From Nitrospinota bacterium (GTDB lineage Bacteria; Nitrospinota_A; UBA7883; JACRLM01), in the NCBI GenBank assembly GCA_015231995.1, contig JADGAO010000052.1, forward strand, positions 1 to 15,869: DNA of 15,869 nt, given 5' to 3'. This document shows positions 5,794 through 13,570 of this stretch, piece after piece; the first letter of the stretch is position 1; the number at the start of each line of letters is the position of its first letter. Below the pieces are notes generated by a model, which saw only the letters and a program-made list of their open reading frames with translations, was not told where the DNA came from and ran no database searches. Both the position numbers and the translations under genes were made by a program.

Positions 5794-6636
5794 ATGTTAA
5801 CGTTATTTCGCCGAAAGGCTTCGTGTTTCGCCATCGCCGTGTCGTTGTCGGCTCTATCCGCGTGCGGCTCTGCGCCTGCCCCTGCGGAGGGTGTAAACAC
5901 AAAAACGGATACGCCTGCGCCCGAAAACCGCCTGACTGAGAAATCATCAAAACAAACGCAAGCCAGCGATCTGACCATACAAATCTGCGGGGCGGCGCAA
6001 GGGATGTTCGGCCCGATGATGGACGAAATAGCCGACAGGTTCAACCAGGCCGCTTCGGTTGCAAGGCAGAACGGGTTCGACTTCGATTACGCCGGGCATC
6101 CAGACGCGCCCGGCGGCGTCTCCATACAGTCCTGCGCGGATGGGCGAATCGCCGCAAGCGCTTCAACGTCGCAAGTGCGAATAAGCGACGGGCTTCTTTT
6201 ATTGCTGGCGGGGTCTGCGGAAGTCCGGATTGCGACGGGCGGCTCCGGGGATGAATTCAACGCAAAGCTCGACGCCCTCATAAAAACGATACTGGAAGGC
6301 TCCCACGACCGCTCCGACCCGGAGTTGTCCGGCGACGCCATGTATCTTGCGTCGTCTGCTGTGGCGTTTGTCGTGTATCACGAACTGGGCCATACGCAAA
6401 TGGCCAGGCTTACGGCGGAGGCGGGCGATCAGACATCCGTCGAAATGAAGGCGGACATCTTCGCCGTTCACGCCATGAAAGAAACAGGATACGACATGAG
6501 CGGGGTTGACCTGGTGTTCGACGCCTTACAGAGGGCCGTCCCGTCCGGCTCCATGAATCATCCTTCCACTACGGAGCGCGCAGAAATTGCGCTGAGGGCT
6601 GGCAGGGGCGAAACCCTCGACGGCTTCATGGAGTAG
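5794..6636 (+). CDS. Lipoprotein with M48-like zinc metallopeptidase motifs
   Basis: 280-residue predicted lipoprotein. A basic start (LFRRK), a hydrophobic stretch and the lipobox LSAC place the lipidated cysteine at C24. A low-complexity linker of about 35 residues rich in A, P, T and K follows. The catalytic part has YHELGH (H196, E197, H200), a downstream EMKAD (218-222) that can supply the third zinc ligand, and NHPSTTERAEIA (255-266), like the HP..R segment of M48 peptidases. It most likely cleaves peptides in the periplasm or at the outer membrane. The overall sequence does not match BepA or HtpX closely, so substrate and family are open. The ATG at 5794 was chosen over an upstream one at 5695 because it yields a proper lipoprotein signal. 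It stands alone in its transcription unit. Confidence 0.75.
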   Translation: MLTLFRRKASCFAIAVSLSALSACGSAPAPAEGVNTKTDTPAPENRLTEKSSKQTQASDLTIQICGAAQGMFGPMMDEIADRFNQAASVARQNGFDFDYAGHPDAPGGVSIQSCADGRIAASASTSQVRISDGLLLLLAGSAEVRIATGGSGDEFNAKLDALIKTILEGSHDRSDPELSGDAMYLASSAVAFVVYHELGHTQMARLTAEAGDQTSVEMKADIFAVHAMKETGYDMSGVDLVFDALQRAVPSGSMNHPSTTERAEIALRAGRGETLDGFME

Positions 6637-6817
6637 ATTTCCCACACCGAAAGCGGTTTTATCATTTACGCTTTCCTCTTGCGTTTTCCCTGTTTTCCCG
6701 GCCAGTGAAACCGCCGGAAAATTGACGCGGCATCATGTTTGCAGCACCATATTATCAGCGGACTGGGCTGTCGGTATTTTGGCGCAGTTGCGTTTTGGAG
6801 AAACTGGAGGCTTTGCG

Positions 6818-7333
6818 ATGAGAAGGTTTTCGCGTGTTGACGCCTTACTACCGTTCACGGCGAGGCTTGCCACGGATGTGCCTGAGGACGAGATGTTGTC
6901 CCGGCCTCTTAATAACACGATGGCGCCGTATTTCCCGGAGCCTCCCGCTTTGGATAACGAGCCGCTGGAGGCGTGGCTGTCCATACTCAACTCGAAGCTG
7001 GACACTATAATGAGAATATTAACCCTTAAGGACGCGGGGTTTTTATCGCTTCCCATAGGGCACGTCACGATAAGCGGTAGCGGCCTTTCTTACAACTCCC
7101 CGGAGCGTCGCAACCCCGGCGACATCGTAGAGATGAAACTGCTAATGCCCAGCGTCTCCGGCCACGCCATTTTGATATACGGCAGAGTCACAGGGGCAGA
7201 GGAGAAAGAGACGGGTTTCCGCGTAGCCACCGAATTTGTGGCGATGGACGAGAACCTCCGAGACCAGATAATAGATTTCGTGTTCAGGCGCGAGCGGGAG
7301 ATACTCCGCGAAAAGCGCGGAGAGGGGTTTTAA
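6818..7333 (+). CDS. PilZ domain protein, probable c-di-GMP receptor for the stator
   Basis: 171-residue cytoplasmic protein. The start at 6818 was chosen over an upstream ATG at 6722 because it follows GGAGG by 7 nt. The protein begins MRRFSR, giving the RxxxR c-di-GMP-binding motif at R2-R6. The second motif, usually D/NxSxxG, reads T84-I-S-G-S-G89, so its first residue is not canonical. The C-terminal barrel contains GHAILIYGRV and FRVATEFVAMDE, as in PilZ domains. Between the motifs a helical insert (about 45-70, EAWLSILNSKLDTIMRIL) is present. It ends 6 nt before motA and shares its transcript with motA and motB. This arrangement suggests it tunes stator function in response to c-di-GMP. 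Binding is inferred, not shown. Confidence 0.75.
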   Translation: MRRFSRVDALLPFTARLATDVPEDEMLSRPLNNTMAPYFPEPPALDNEPLEAWLSILNSKLDTIMRILTLKDAGFLSLPIGHVTISGSGLSYNSPERRNPGDIVEMKLLMPSVSGHAILIYGRVTGAEEKETGFRVATEFVAMDENLRDQIIDFVFRREREILREKRGEGF

Positions 7334-7339
7334 GAAGCC

Positions 7340-8197
7340 ATGCTTGCGGTAATGGGCGCGGTTATAGTGTTGGTCGGCGTCATCGGCGGCTATCTGCTGG
7401 AGCACGGCAACCTTCACATGCTCTGGCAACCGGCCGAGCTTGTCATAATCGGCGGCGCGGCGTTTGGGGCGTTTCTCATCGGATACCCACCCAAGCTTAT
7501 CAAGGCCGTTGTGGAGATAATCACCCGGATATTGACGAACAAGAGCACTTATAAAAAAGATGAGTATATGGACGTCATGAGGCTTCTCAGCGACATATTC
7601 TCCAAAATCAGGAAAGACGGCCTTATATCCATCGAGTCCGACGTGGACGCCCCGGAGAAAAGCAAGATATTCACGAAATACCCCTCGTTCCTGGGGCGGC
7701 ATCATGCGGTGACGTTTGTCACGGATACGCTACGCACCGTGATGACCACCACCATCGAGCCGCACGAGCTTGAGGCCCTGCTCGAAACGGAGCTGGACGC
7801 TCATCACGATGCGGCGATGCTTCCCTCTAAAAGCGTTAACACCGTTGCGGACTCCCTGCCGGGCCTTGGAATCGTGGCGGCGGTGCTGGGCGTGGTGCTT
7901 ACGATGTCGAAGATGGGCGAACCGCCGGAGGTGTTGGGGCACAGCATTGGCGCGGCGCTGGTTGGCACGTTCCTGGGGGTGCTTTTGTGTTACGGGTTCG
8001 TCGGGCCTCTTTCGCGCAACATGGAGCAGGTGGCGGGGGCGGACGCCGAGTACCTGACAGTTTTGAAAGTCGCCCTGATGGCGTTTATCCGTGGGGCGCC
8101 TCCGCAGATTTCGGTGGAGTTCGGCCGGAGGGTTATTCCATCGGAGGTGCGTCCTACGTTCCTGGAAGTGGAAAGCGCCCTGAAAGCGAAAAAGTAA
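7340..8197 (+). CDS. motA: Flagellar motor stator protein MotA
   Basis: 285-residue inner-membrane stator subunit of the proton-driven, E. coli-like type. The N-terminal helices include QPAELVIIGGAAFGAFLIG (30-48). The cytoplasmic loop has KIRKDGLISIESDVDAPE (89-106), with R91 and E99 corresponding to the charged residues that contact FliG. Two more membrane segments contain the conserved prolines P174 (SLPGLGIVAAVLGV) and P223 (YGFVGPLSR), which couple ion flow to conformational change. Length is normal for the family. It lies 6 nt after the PilZ gene and one base before motB, so the three are co-translated. The flagellar structural genes are not in this window, so this stator operon is detached from any large flagellar cluster on the side that is visible. 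Confidence 0.95.
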   Translation: MLAVMGAVIVLVGVIGGYLLEHGNLHMLWQPAELVIIGGAAFGAFLIGYPPKLIKAVVEIITRILTNKSTYKKDEYMDVMRLLSDIFSKIRKDGLISIESDVDAPEKSKIFTKYPSFLGRHHAVTFVTDTLRTVMTTTIEPHELEALLETELDAHHDAAMLPSKSVNTVADSLPGLGIVAAVLGVVLTMSKMGEPPEVLGHSIGAALVGTFLGVLLCYGFVGPLSRNMEQVAGADAEYLTVLKVALMAFIRGAPPQISVEFGRRVIPSEVRPTFLEVESALKAKK

Positions 8198-8198
8198 G

Positions 8199-9161
8199 AT
8201 GGCTGGAAATCCAGACAAGGGCGACAAGCCCAAGATAATAATAATAAGGAAAAAGAAACGAGGGCATCACGACGCGCACGGAGGAAGCTGGAAAGTGGCT
8301 TACGCCGACTTCGTGACCGCGATGATGGCCCTTTTCCTGCTCCTCTGGCTCCTCTCGATGGTGTCCGAAGATAAAAAGGTGGTGCTTGCGGATTTCTTCA
8401 AGCATTACTCCGTGTTCGAAAGCGGCCAGTCGTTCATGCCGGGATCGAAGCACGCAATGAAAGAAACCGGGCTGGAGTTCGGCACGTCCAAAAACATCCG
8501 CGTGAAGGGGATGCAACAGGTTCCCACCGAGTTGTTGAAAGAAAATATAGAAAGCGACTTGAAAGGGAAACTCGACGATATAAAAGACCAGGTTTTGATG
8601 GAAGTCACTGATGAGGGACTGAAGATACAGATTGTTGATAACGCAGGAAGGCCGATTTTCAACCTGGGGTCGGACAAGCCCACAGACCGGGCGAAGGAAA
8701 TATTGAAAATAGTCTCCGCGCATATCAAGGATTTGCCCAACCCGATAGTCGTCGAGGGACACACCGACAGCGCGATGTTCCGCACCGGCGAAATAACCAA
8801 CTGGGAGCTATCCACCGGCAGAGCCTCCTCCTCCCGCAGGGAACTGGAGGCAAACGGGCTTGCTCCCGGCAGATTCGATAAAATCGTAGGCTACGCCGAC
8901 AAACAGTTGCTTGTGAAGGACGATGCTTTCGACCCGCGCAACCGGAGGATAAGCCTGCTGATCAAATCCCTCCCGCCGGAAAAAGCGAAGAAAGCGGAGT
9001 TGCCATCCTTGCCCATGGCAGTAACAGGAGCCGGCAAAACCCAGCCACCCGCCACGCCGCAGGAGACGAAAAAAGAAGAGCCGGCCCTGCCGATAGACAG
9101 GAGCAAGATTATCGGGGATTTGGGAATGCCTACTAAAAAGCCGGACTTTTTGAGAGAGTGA
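8199..9161 (+). CDS. motB: Flagellar motor stator protein MotB
   Basis: 320-residue partner of MotA. A basic N-terminus (IIIIRKKKRGHH) precedes a single membrane helix, YADFVTAMMALFLLLWLL (35-52), in which D37 is the proton-carrying aspartate. A plug/linker region follows, then an OmpA-like peptidoglycan-binding domain (about 140-257) with VEGHTD (185-190), NWELSTGRA (201-209) and DPRNRRISL (245-253). The last 60 residues form a tail rich in P, K and E, longer than in many MotB proteins and of unknown use. The gene starts one base after the motA stop. The ribosome binding site is weak, in keeping with translational coupling. Protonic rather than sodium use is suggested by the overall similarity to the MotAB type. 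Confidence 0.94.
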   Translation: MAGNPDKGDKPKIIIIRKKKRGHHDAHGGSWKVAYADFVTAMMALFLLLWLLSMVSEDKKVVLADFFKHYSVFESGQSFMPGSKHAMKETGLEFGTSKNIRVKGMQQVPTELLKENIESDLKGKLDDIKDQVLMEVTDEGLKIQIVDNAGRPIFNLGSDKPTDRAKEILKIVSAHIKDLPNPIVVEGHTDSAMFRTGEITNWELSTGRASSSRRELEANGLAPGRFDKIVGYADKQLLVKDDAFDPRNRRISLLIKSLPPEKAKKAELPSLPMAVTGAGKTQPPATPQETKKEEPALPIDRSKIIGDLGMPTKKPDFLRE

Positions 9162-9237
9162 CTGCGAGGCTCCGAAATTAACGCTAGACGGGGTGTTCTT
9201 GTACATTGCAGGACGAAGCGAAGGCGCCATTCATTTC

Positions 9238-9320
9238 CCTCCCCTTACCAAAGGGAGGTGGCGCGTAATCGCGTCGGAGGGGTTTAATTAAACCCCCTCG
9301 CAACTGCGTTGCGGTCCACC
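9238..9320. repeat. Long imperfect hairpin element
   Basis: A small stem (CCTCCC at 9238-9243, GGGAGG at 9253-9258) leads into a long imperfect inverted repeat from GGTGG at 9257 to CCACC at 9320. At its centre is a perfect 18-bp palindrome at 9279-9296 (GGGG, TTTAATTAAA, CCCC). The arrangement resembles dispersed palindromic units found in many copies in some genomes. Only one copy is in this window. Confidence 0.55.
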
Positions 9321-9398
9321 GGGGCGCCCCCACAGCGGATCGTCTATCGAAACCGATGATTTTATTTTCCAGTCTCAACGATTGAACACAAAATCCAA

Positions 9399-9441
9399 TT
9401 TCAACTTCGGAATCCGGGTTAAAGACGTATTCCGAAGTTGA
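9399..9441. repeat. Inverted repeat, first copy of a 29-bp repeat
   Basis: The arm TCAACTTCGGAAT (9401-9413) and its exact complement ATTCCGAAGTTGA (9429-9441) flank a 15-nt spacer, making a 13-bp perfect stem. Bases 9399-9427 recur identically at 9578-9606. Confidence 0.8.
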
Positions 9442-9445
9442 GGAG

Positions 9446-9543
9446 AGATTCTTCGCTATCGCTCAGAATGACAACTGCTTGCTTGTCATTCTGAACCCTT
9501 CGAAAGACTCAGGGTAAACTCCGCGTAGCGAAGTGAAGAATCT
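9446..9543. repeat. Inverted pair of a dispersed repeat (AGATTCTTCG ... GAAGAATCT)
   Basis: The unit AGATTCTTCGC...CAGAATGAC at 9446-9472 is followed by GTCATTCTGAA...GAAGAATCT at 9485-9543, the same theme in the opposite direction. A further copy of the second half occurs at 15836-15863. Such units are common dispersed repeats in several bacterial phyla. Confidence 0.65.
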
Positions 9544-9577
9544 CAATGAAAAACAAAGCAATCAGGAGCCAAAGCGT

Positions 9578-9606
9578 TTTCAACTTCGGAATCCGGGTTA
9601 AAGACG
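9578..9606. repeat. Second copy of the 29-bp repeat (left arm only)
   Basis: Identical to 9399-9427 over 29 bp. The right arm that would complete the hairpin is absent. In its place a different palindrome begins at 9606, as if that element had landed inside this one. Confidence 0.75.
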
Positions 9607-9630
9607 GGCGCGTCGCGACGCGCCCCTACA
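9606..9630. repeat. Perfect GC-rich palindrome followed by CTACA
   Basis: A perfect 20-bp palindrome at 9606-9625 (arms GGGCGCGTCG and CGACGCGCCC) followed by CTACA. It belongs with the elements at 14610-14674 and probably 5216-5245 by its GC stem and C-TACA boundary. Read on the minus strand, it lies about 40 bp past the end of the REC-kinase-REC gene and is followed by GTCTTTAA, so it might also serve as a weak terminator for that operon. Confidence 0.6.
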
Positions 9631-9669
9631 CGGATGGAGGTGAAGACGCCTCGGACAGCGTGGAAACAA

Positions 9670-11199
9670 TCAGACGATAAACCGCTTCACCCGCGGAGTG
9701 AAATCCTCCATGGAAAGAGGTTTGTTCACGAAATCGTTTGCGCCCATCCTGAACGCCGTGTCGCGAAGCTCGATGCTCTTGTCAGTCGTGAGGATTATAA
9801 AGGGCGTCAACATAGTCTCCCTGTTTTTTCTGACACGTTCAAGCAGAGCCATCCCATTCATGTTGGGCATATGGATATCGGAGAGTATCAAGTGGGGAAT
9901 TTCTTTTTCGATGGCCCTGAGGGCCTCCTCCCCATCGCCGCTTTCTATGGCCTGGGCTCCCATGTTTTCCACAAGTTTGGTCAGTATTTTGCGGAACAGC
10001 GGCTCATCGTCCACTATTAACACCCGTGGCTTGAGGGATGGAAGCGAAAGCGTCAACACACTGCCTTTCCCTTTTTCCGATGAGACGGCGATGGAGCCTT
10101 TGTGCGCAGTCATTATGTCCATGCAATACTTCAATCCCCATCCCGTGCCGATTTCCCCGCTGGTTCCCGGCCTGCTATCCCTTGTCCCTTCGTCGAAAAG
10201 GCGGGCGGCGACGTCCCTATCCATGCCGATACCCACATCCTTGACGCAGATGGATGTGGACGTGTCGTCAATCGCGCTGGTCAGGGTGACGATCCCGCCC
10301 TTTGTGGAAAACTTTATGGCGTTAGAGATTATCTGCTTCAACGCTTCGGCGAAAAGGGAGAGGTCGGCGTAAATCCTTGTGCCGGTATTGATCTCGTTGA
10401 CCAGCAGGACCCCTTTTTCGCCGGCCCATCTGCTCATGCCGTCAATGGCCATCTTGGAAAGCCGGTAGGCGTCCAGGAACATGGGATTGGGCTTGATCTG
10501 GCCTGTCCTTAGCCTGGTTATGTTCAGTATTTCCTCGATGACCTGGGCCATCTGGCCGCCGCTGGCCACGGCCCTGCCAAGTATCTCCTTGCGTCTATCT
10601 GGCGGCAGGTTTTCCCATTCCGAATCCAGTATCATCAGGAGCCCGGTCACCGCCGCAAGCGGAGATTTCAGATCGTTGACTACCAGGGAGACGAACCTGT
10701 CCTGGAGCGCGGCGTATTCCTCGGCTTTTTCTTTGGCGACGCGCAGTTCCTCTTCCCTTGTGGCCAGTTCCCGGGCAAGCTGGAGTGTTTTTTCTTCGAC
10801 GAGCCATTGGCGGCGCACACGCAGGATGATATCGGGAAGCTTCTTGAGGTAGTCGAGCCTCGGATCTTTTATGACGTAATCCTTGGCCCCCTGCTTTATG
10901 GCGCTTGCGGCAAGCGTCTCGTCGCCATGGCCGGTGACCATGATCACAGGCGGCGACGAACTCATGGCGGTTATCTTCTCCAGTAGCTCCTGCCCGGTCA
11001 TCCCCGGAAGCTGATAGTCGAGAAGAACGACGCCTGCCCCGCCTTCGGCGATGCGGGCCAGGGCGGCGTCGGCGTCGTAAACCTGCTCCACGGAAAAACC
11101 GTAGTCCTCCAGCGTTTTGGCTTGCAGGAGGGATATTGCGGGTTCGTCCTCGACTATGAGGACATGGATATCCCGCTGGCTGGCGGAGCTATCGTCCAT
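9670..11199 (-). CDS. REC-kinase-REC protein with Asn in place of the phospho-accepting His
   Basis: 509-residue cytoplasmic signalling protein with four parts. A first receiver (about 11-128) has E17-D18, phospho-acceptor D61 and K111. A short coiled coil (132-166) follows, then a HisKA-like helix pair (about 167-235) and a HATPase_c domain (about 275-390) with N293, DVGIGM and GTGWGL. The second receiver (about 391-507) has D397-D398, D441 and K493. The H-box reads FVSLVVNDLKSPL: the histidine is replaced by N175 (codon AAC, plus-strand bases 10675-10677), one base away from a His codon. Autophosphorylation at the usual site is therefore not expected, though the ATP-binding boxes look intact. 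The start is ATG at 11199, sharing one base with the stop of the response regulator gene (TGATG); a TTG codon directly before it is also possible. It is the last gene of the four-gene operon. Confidence 0.88.
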   Translation of the reverse strand: MDDSSASQRDIHVLIVEDEPAISLLQAKTLEDYGFSVEQVYDADAALARIAEGGAGVVLLDYQLPGMTGQELLEKITAMSSSPPVIMVTGHGDETLAASAIKQGAKDYVIKDPRLDYLKKLPDIILRVRRQWLVEEKTLQLARELATREEELRVAKEKAEEYAALQDRFVSLVVNDLKSPLAAVTGLLMILDSEWENLPPDRRKEILGRAVASGGQMAQVIEEILNITRLRTGQIKPNPMFLDAYRLSKMAIDGMSRWAGEKGVLLVNEINTGTRIYADLSLFAEALKQIISNAIKFSTKGGIVTLTSAIDDTSTSICVKDVGIGMDRDVAARLFDEGTRDSRPGTSGEIGTGWGLKYCMDIMTAHKGSIAVSSEKGKGSVLTLSLPSLKPRVLIVDDEPLFRKILTKLVENMGAQAIESGDGEEALRAIEKEIPHLILSDIHMPNMNGMALLERVRKNRETMLTPFIILTTDKSIELRDTAFRMGANDFVNKPLSMEDFTPRVKRFIV

Positions 11200-11648
11200 C
11201 AATCAGCGTCATGCGGTATTTCCGCAGTGAGTACCCAGAACATCTTGAGGTCGTGCAGTTTTTTTGCGAAATCGGCGAAATCCAGGGGTTTTGTCACATA
11301 AGCGTTGGCGCCATATTCATAACCTTTGGCGATTTCCTCGTCGCGGGAGGACGTTGTGAGCATGATCACGGGAATCCGCTTCATCTTGGGATCGGACTTG
11401 AGCCTCTCGAGCACGCCAAACCCGTCCACCCTGGGCATCTTTATGTCCAGTATTACGATGTCGGGCATGGGATATTTTTTCCGGTCGGCGTACTCCCCCA
11501 CGCCGTAAATATAGTCGAGAGCCTCCTGTCCGTCTTCGACCTCGTTTATATCGTTGGTGACGCCGTGGTTTTCGAGGTTTTTGCGGATGAGCAACCTGTG
11601 CGACGGGTCGTCCTCCACCAACAGCATCCTGACGGCTTTTTCTGTCAT
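11199..11648 (-). CDS. Single-domain response regulator, Rcp-like
   Basis: 149-residue receiver domain with no output domain. Key residues: E12-D13-D14 acidic pocket, D68 phospho-acceptor in VILDIKMP, T98-T99, and K120 in VTKPLDF. The insert DYIYGVGEYADRKKYP (45-60) between helix 2 and strand 3 is typical of the Rcp1-like regulators that partner with sensor kinases lacking their own receiver. The start is ATG at 11648, overlapping the kinase stop as ATGA; the longer upstream frame is a shadow of the kinase gene. It is well placed to take phosphate from the upstream kinase and pass the signal to the downstream REC-kinase-REC protein or to an unlinked target. Confidence 0.93.
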   Translation of the reverse strand: MTEKAVRMLLVEDDPSHRLLIRKNLENHGVTNDINEVEDGQEALDYIYGVGEYADRKKYPMPDIVILDIKMPRVDGFGVLERLKSDPKMKRIPVIMLTTSSRDEEIAKGYEYGANAYVTKPLDFADFAKKLHDLKMFWVLTAEIPHDAD

Positions 11649-13570
11649 CCTTTTTCTCCTTCCGGAATTTTGGGAAGCGTAAAGTGAAACGCCGCGCCTT
11701 TGCCCGGTTCCGACTCCACTCGAATCGCCCCGCCCATATTCTCCAATATCTTCCTCACAAAGGCCAGCCCCATGCCGGTGCCCTCCACATTCCTTCCATG
11801 CAGTCGGGTGAACAGGGTGAATATTTTTACATGGTATTTCGGGTCTATCCCCGCGCCGTTGTCGCGCACGAAATATTCCCACCATCCTTCCTGTCCGCAC
11901 CGCCAACCGATCTCCACCACAGGCTCGGCGACGTTTTGGGGCATGAACTTGACGGCGTTGCCCGCAAGGTTGGACAACACCTGATAAATCCGCCTTCTGT
12001 TGGCGAAAACCGGCGGCATGTCCGCCTGCGCGATAAAGGTAAAACCGCGCCCCTTTGAAAAAGCCTCCGCCTCGGCCAAAGCCTTTTTGGCCATTTCGTT
12101 CATATCCACGACATCGGGATTGACGTCCATCCTGCCGACCCGCGATATCTCCAGAAGGTCGTCAAGCAGGTCAGACATCGTGGCGGAAGCGTCGAAAATG
12201 TATTTGAAATAGGACTGGGAGTCTTTCGACAGGTTTTCTCCCAAATCCTTCTCCAGCAGTTTGGCCATCCCCTGTATGGTTATCATAGGCACTTTAAGGT
12301 CGTGGGAGACGGAATAAATGAACGATTCCATTTCCTTATTGGCCTTCTCCATCTCGTCGGCGCGCTTCTTTAACGCGGCCTCTTTGTCCTCAAGCGATGA
12401 TCGCATCCTGTTGAACACGCCGGTGAGCATGCCTATCTCGTCATCGCTCGTAACCGGCATGTCGGCGGTCGCCCGGCCCGCCGCCATATCCTCCGCCGCG
12501 CCGGATAAAGCCGCGACCGGCTGTGTGATTCTAGCCGCGTGGCGCCTGGACATCACCGTAGCCAGCGCGATCATGACTACGATCATGGCGGAAATGAGCG
12601 CCGTTACGAACCTGCTCAGGGACGCGGCGGATTTGGCCTCTTTTTCCATCTCCGCAGAATATTTCACGGACAACAGCTGGAGGGCTTGCGTGACGCGCTT
12701 TGTCAGGGGAATCACTTCCTGGCTCATCGTCCAGCGAGCGATGTTCCAGTTTTCCGCCTTGCGTTCCGACAACGCTCTCATTATTAAATGATCGTAGGCT
12801 GGAAACTCAGCTTTTATCAATTCAAGCGTTTCGGAAAACTCGCTACCTCCCCCTTTGGAGACGATGGACGACATTGCGGCGCGCGCATTAGACAGGCCTA
12901 CCAGCACGTCGCGCTCGGTCCATTCCTCTGCGGAGTCCACGAAATCGTGCATTCCGAAAAAACTCACCTGTATATCCGATTTAAGGGCGGCGAGAGCCAC
13001 CGCGCGCCCATCGGAAGCGTTCCGCCCTCTTCCCAAATCGGCCAGCGCGTAGTCAATGGCGGAAATCATATTGCCATACAGCGGCTGTATCTCCTGCTCC
13101 AGCGTCATGTGGGCGGGAACGTTGCCTTCGGAAGCTACGGCGTCCTCCACCCACCATTGGGCGACCTCAAGCTCCTTTAAGATGGCGACCAATTCGAGCA
13201 TTTTGGAGCGGTCGCCATCACCCGCCAGAACGATAAGCTCGGAAATGGACGGCCATATCTCCTCGCCCCACGCTTTGCGCCTGTTGGCCTTGAAGATTTC
13301 ATCGTTTAAAGAAACCCTCAACCACGCCATTGACCTATGCACCCCGCTCATAGCCATCGCCGCCGTAACGGCCTTGGGCGACGAGTCGGTAACGAGATGA
13401 AGAACCGCTCCAGTCAGGGCTCTGGTGGCGAAAAACGTTATCAGCAGGGCCAGCAAACCGAGGCTGGCTACGCTAAGGTGGGAGACAAGCAGTTTTCCCT
13501 GCAGAGTGTTCGGCCTAAAAAGGTTGCCGATGAACGGTTTCACTCCACCACCGGAACCAGATCGATTCAC
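11645..13570 (-). CDS. Membrane sensor histidine kinase with large periplasmic domain
   Basis: 641 residues from a GTG at 13570. Order: membrane helix 1 (about 27-50, SHLSVASLGLLALLITFFA), a periplasmic helical domain of about 270 residues with no recognised motif, membrane helix 2 (about 319-340), HAMP (about 341-394), a short coiled coil, HisKA with SVSHDLKVPM and H423, and HATPase_c with NLAGNAVKF (N538), DNGAGID and GTGMGLAFV. The kinase core is complete, of the phytochrome-like class that works with Rcp-type regulators. GTG at 13570 was preferred over ATG at 13594 because a strong GGAGGGGGAG lies 8 nt before it and it forms a GTGA overlap with the stop of the upstream gene. The downstream gene overlaps as ATGA. 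What it senses is unknown, possibly together with the secreted protein encoded just before it. Confidence 0.92.
   Translation of the reverse strand: MNRSGSGGGVKPFIGNLFRPNTLQGKLLVSHLSVASLGLLALLITFFATRALTGAVLHLVTDSSPKAVTAAMAMSGVHRSMAWLRVSLNDEIFKANRRKAWGEEIWPSISELIVLAGDGDRSKMLELVAILKELEVAQWWVEDAVASEGNVPAHMTLEQEIQPLYGNMISAIDYALADLGRGRNASDGRAVALAALKSDIQVSFFGMHDFVDSAEEWTERDVLVGLSNARAAMSSIVSKGGGSEFSETLELIKAEFPAYDHLIMRALSERKAENWNIARWTMSQEVIPLTKRVTQALQLLSVKYSAEMEKEAKSAASLSRFVTALISAMIVVMIALATVMSRRHAARITQPVAALSGAAEDMAAGRATADMPVTSDDEIGMLTGVFNRMRSSLEDKEAALKKRADEMEKANKEMESFIYSVSHDLKVPMITIQGMAKLLEKDLGENLSKDSQSYFKYIFDASATMSDLLDDLLEISRVGRMDVNPDVVDMNEMAKKALAEAEAFSKGRGFTFIAQADMPPVFANRRRIYQVLSNLAGNAVKFMPQNVAEPVVEIGWRCGQEGWWEYFVRDNGAGIDPKYHVKIFTLFTRLHGRNVEGTGMGLAFVRKILENMGGAIRVESEPGKGAAFHFTLPKIPEGEKG

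Larger units (their letters stand above)
9162..9669. other. Gene-free, repeat-rich region between convergent genes
   Basis: About 500 bp without a supported gene, lying between the stops of motB (plus) and the REC-kinase-REC gene (minus). Almost all of it can be assigned to palindromic repeats, described individually. The hairpins could end transcription from either side, but none has a strong U run. Confidence 0.8.

Noticed and set aside
5646..6044. Minus-strand open frame of 132 codons overlapping the lipoprotein gene
   Set aside because: It overlaps the start of the lipoprotein gene, has no ribosome binding site and no known motif. Its last residues (RYRAVERVFMVNYAP) look protein-like but could not be assigned.
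6760..6800. Sigma-54 promoter (TGGC...TTGC) before the PilZ-motAB operon
   Set aside because: TTGGCGC and TTGCG occur close together, but the spacing between the GG and GC pairs is about 7 instead of 10, so it does not fit.
9399..9606. Two identical 29-bp repeats as a possible CRISPR array
   Set aside because: Only two copies, about 150 bp apart, with one copy part of a longer inverted repeat. No regular spacing and no cas genes.
11649..11906. N-terminal extension of the response regulator by 86 residues
   Set aside because: The extension is the kinase gene read in another frame. The ATG at 11648 forms a standard ATGA overlap and begins the receiver domain.
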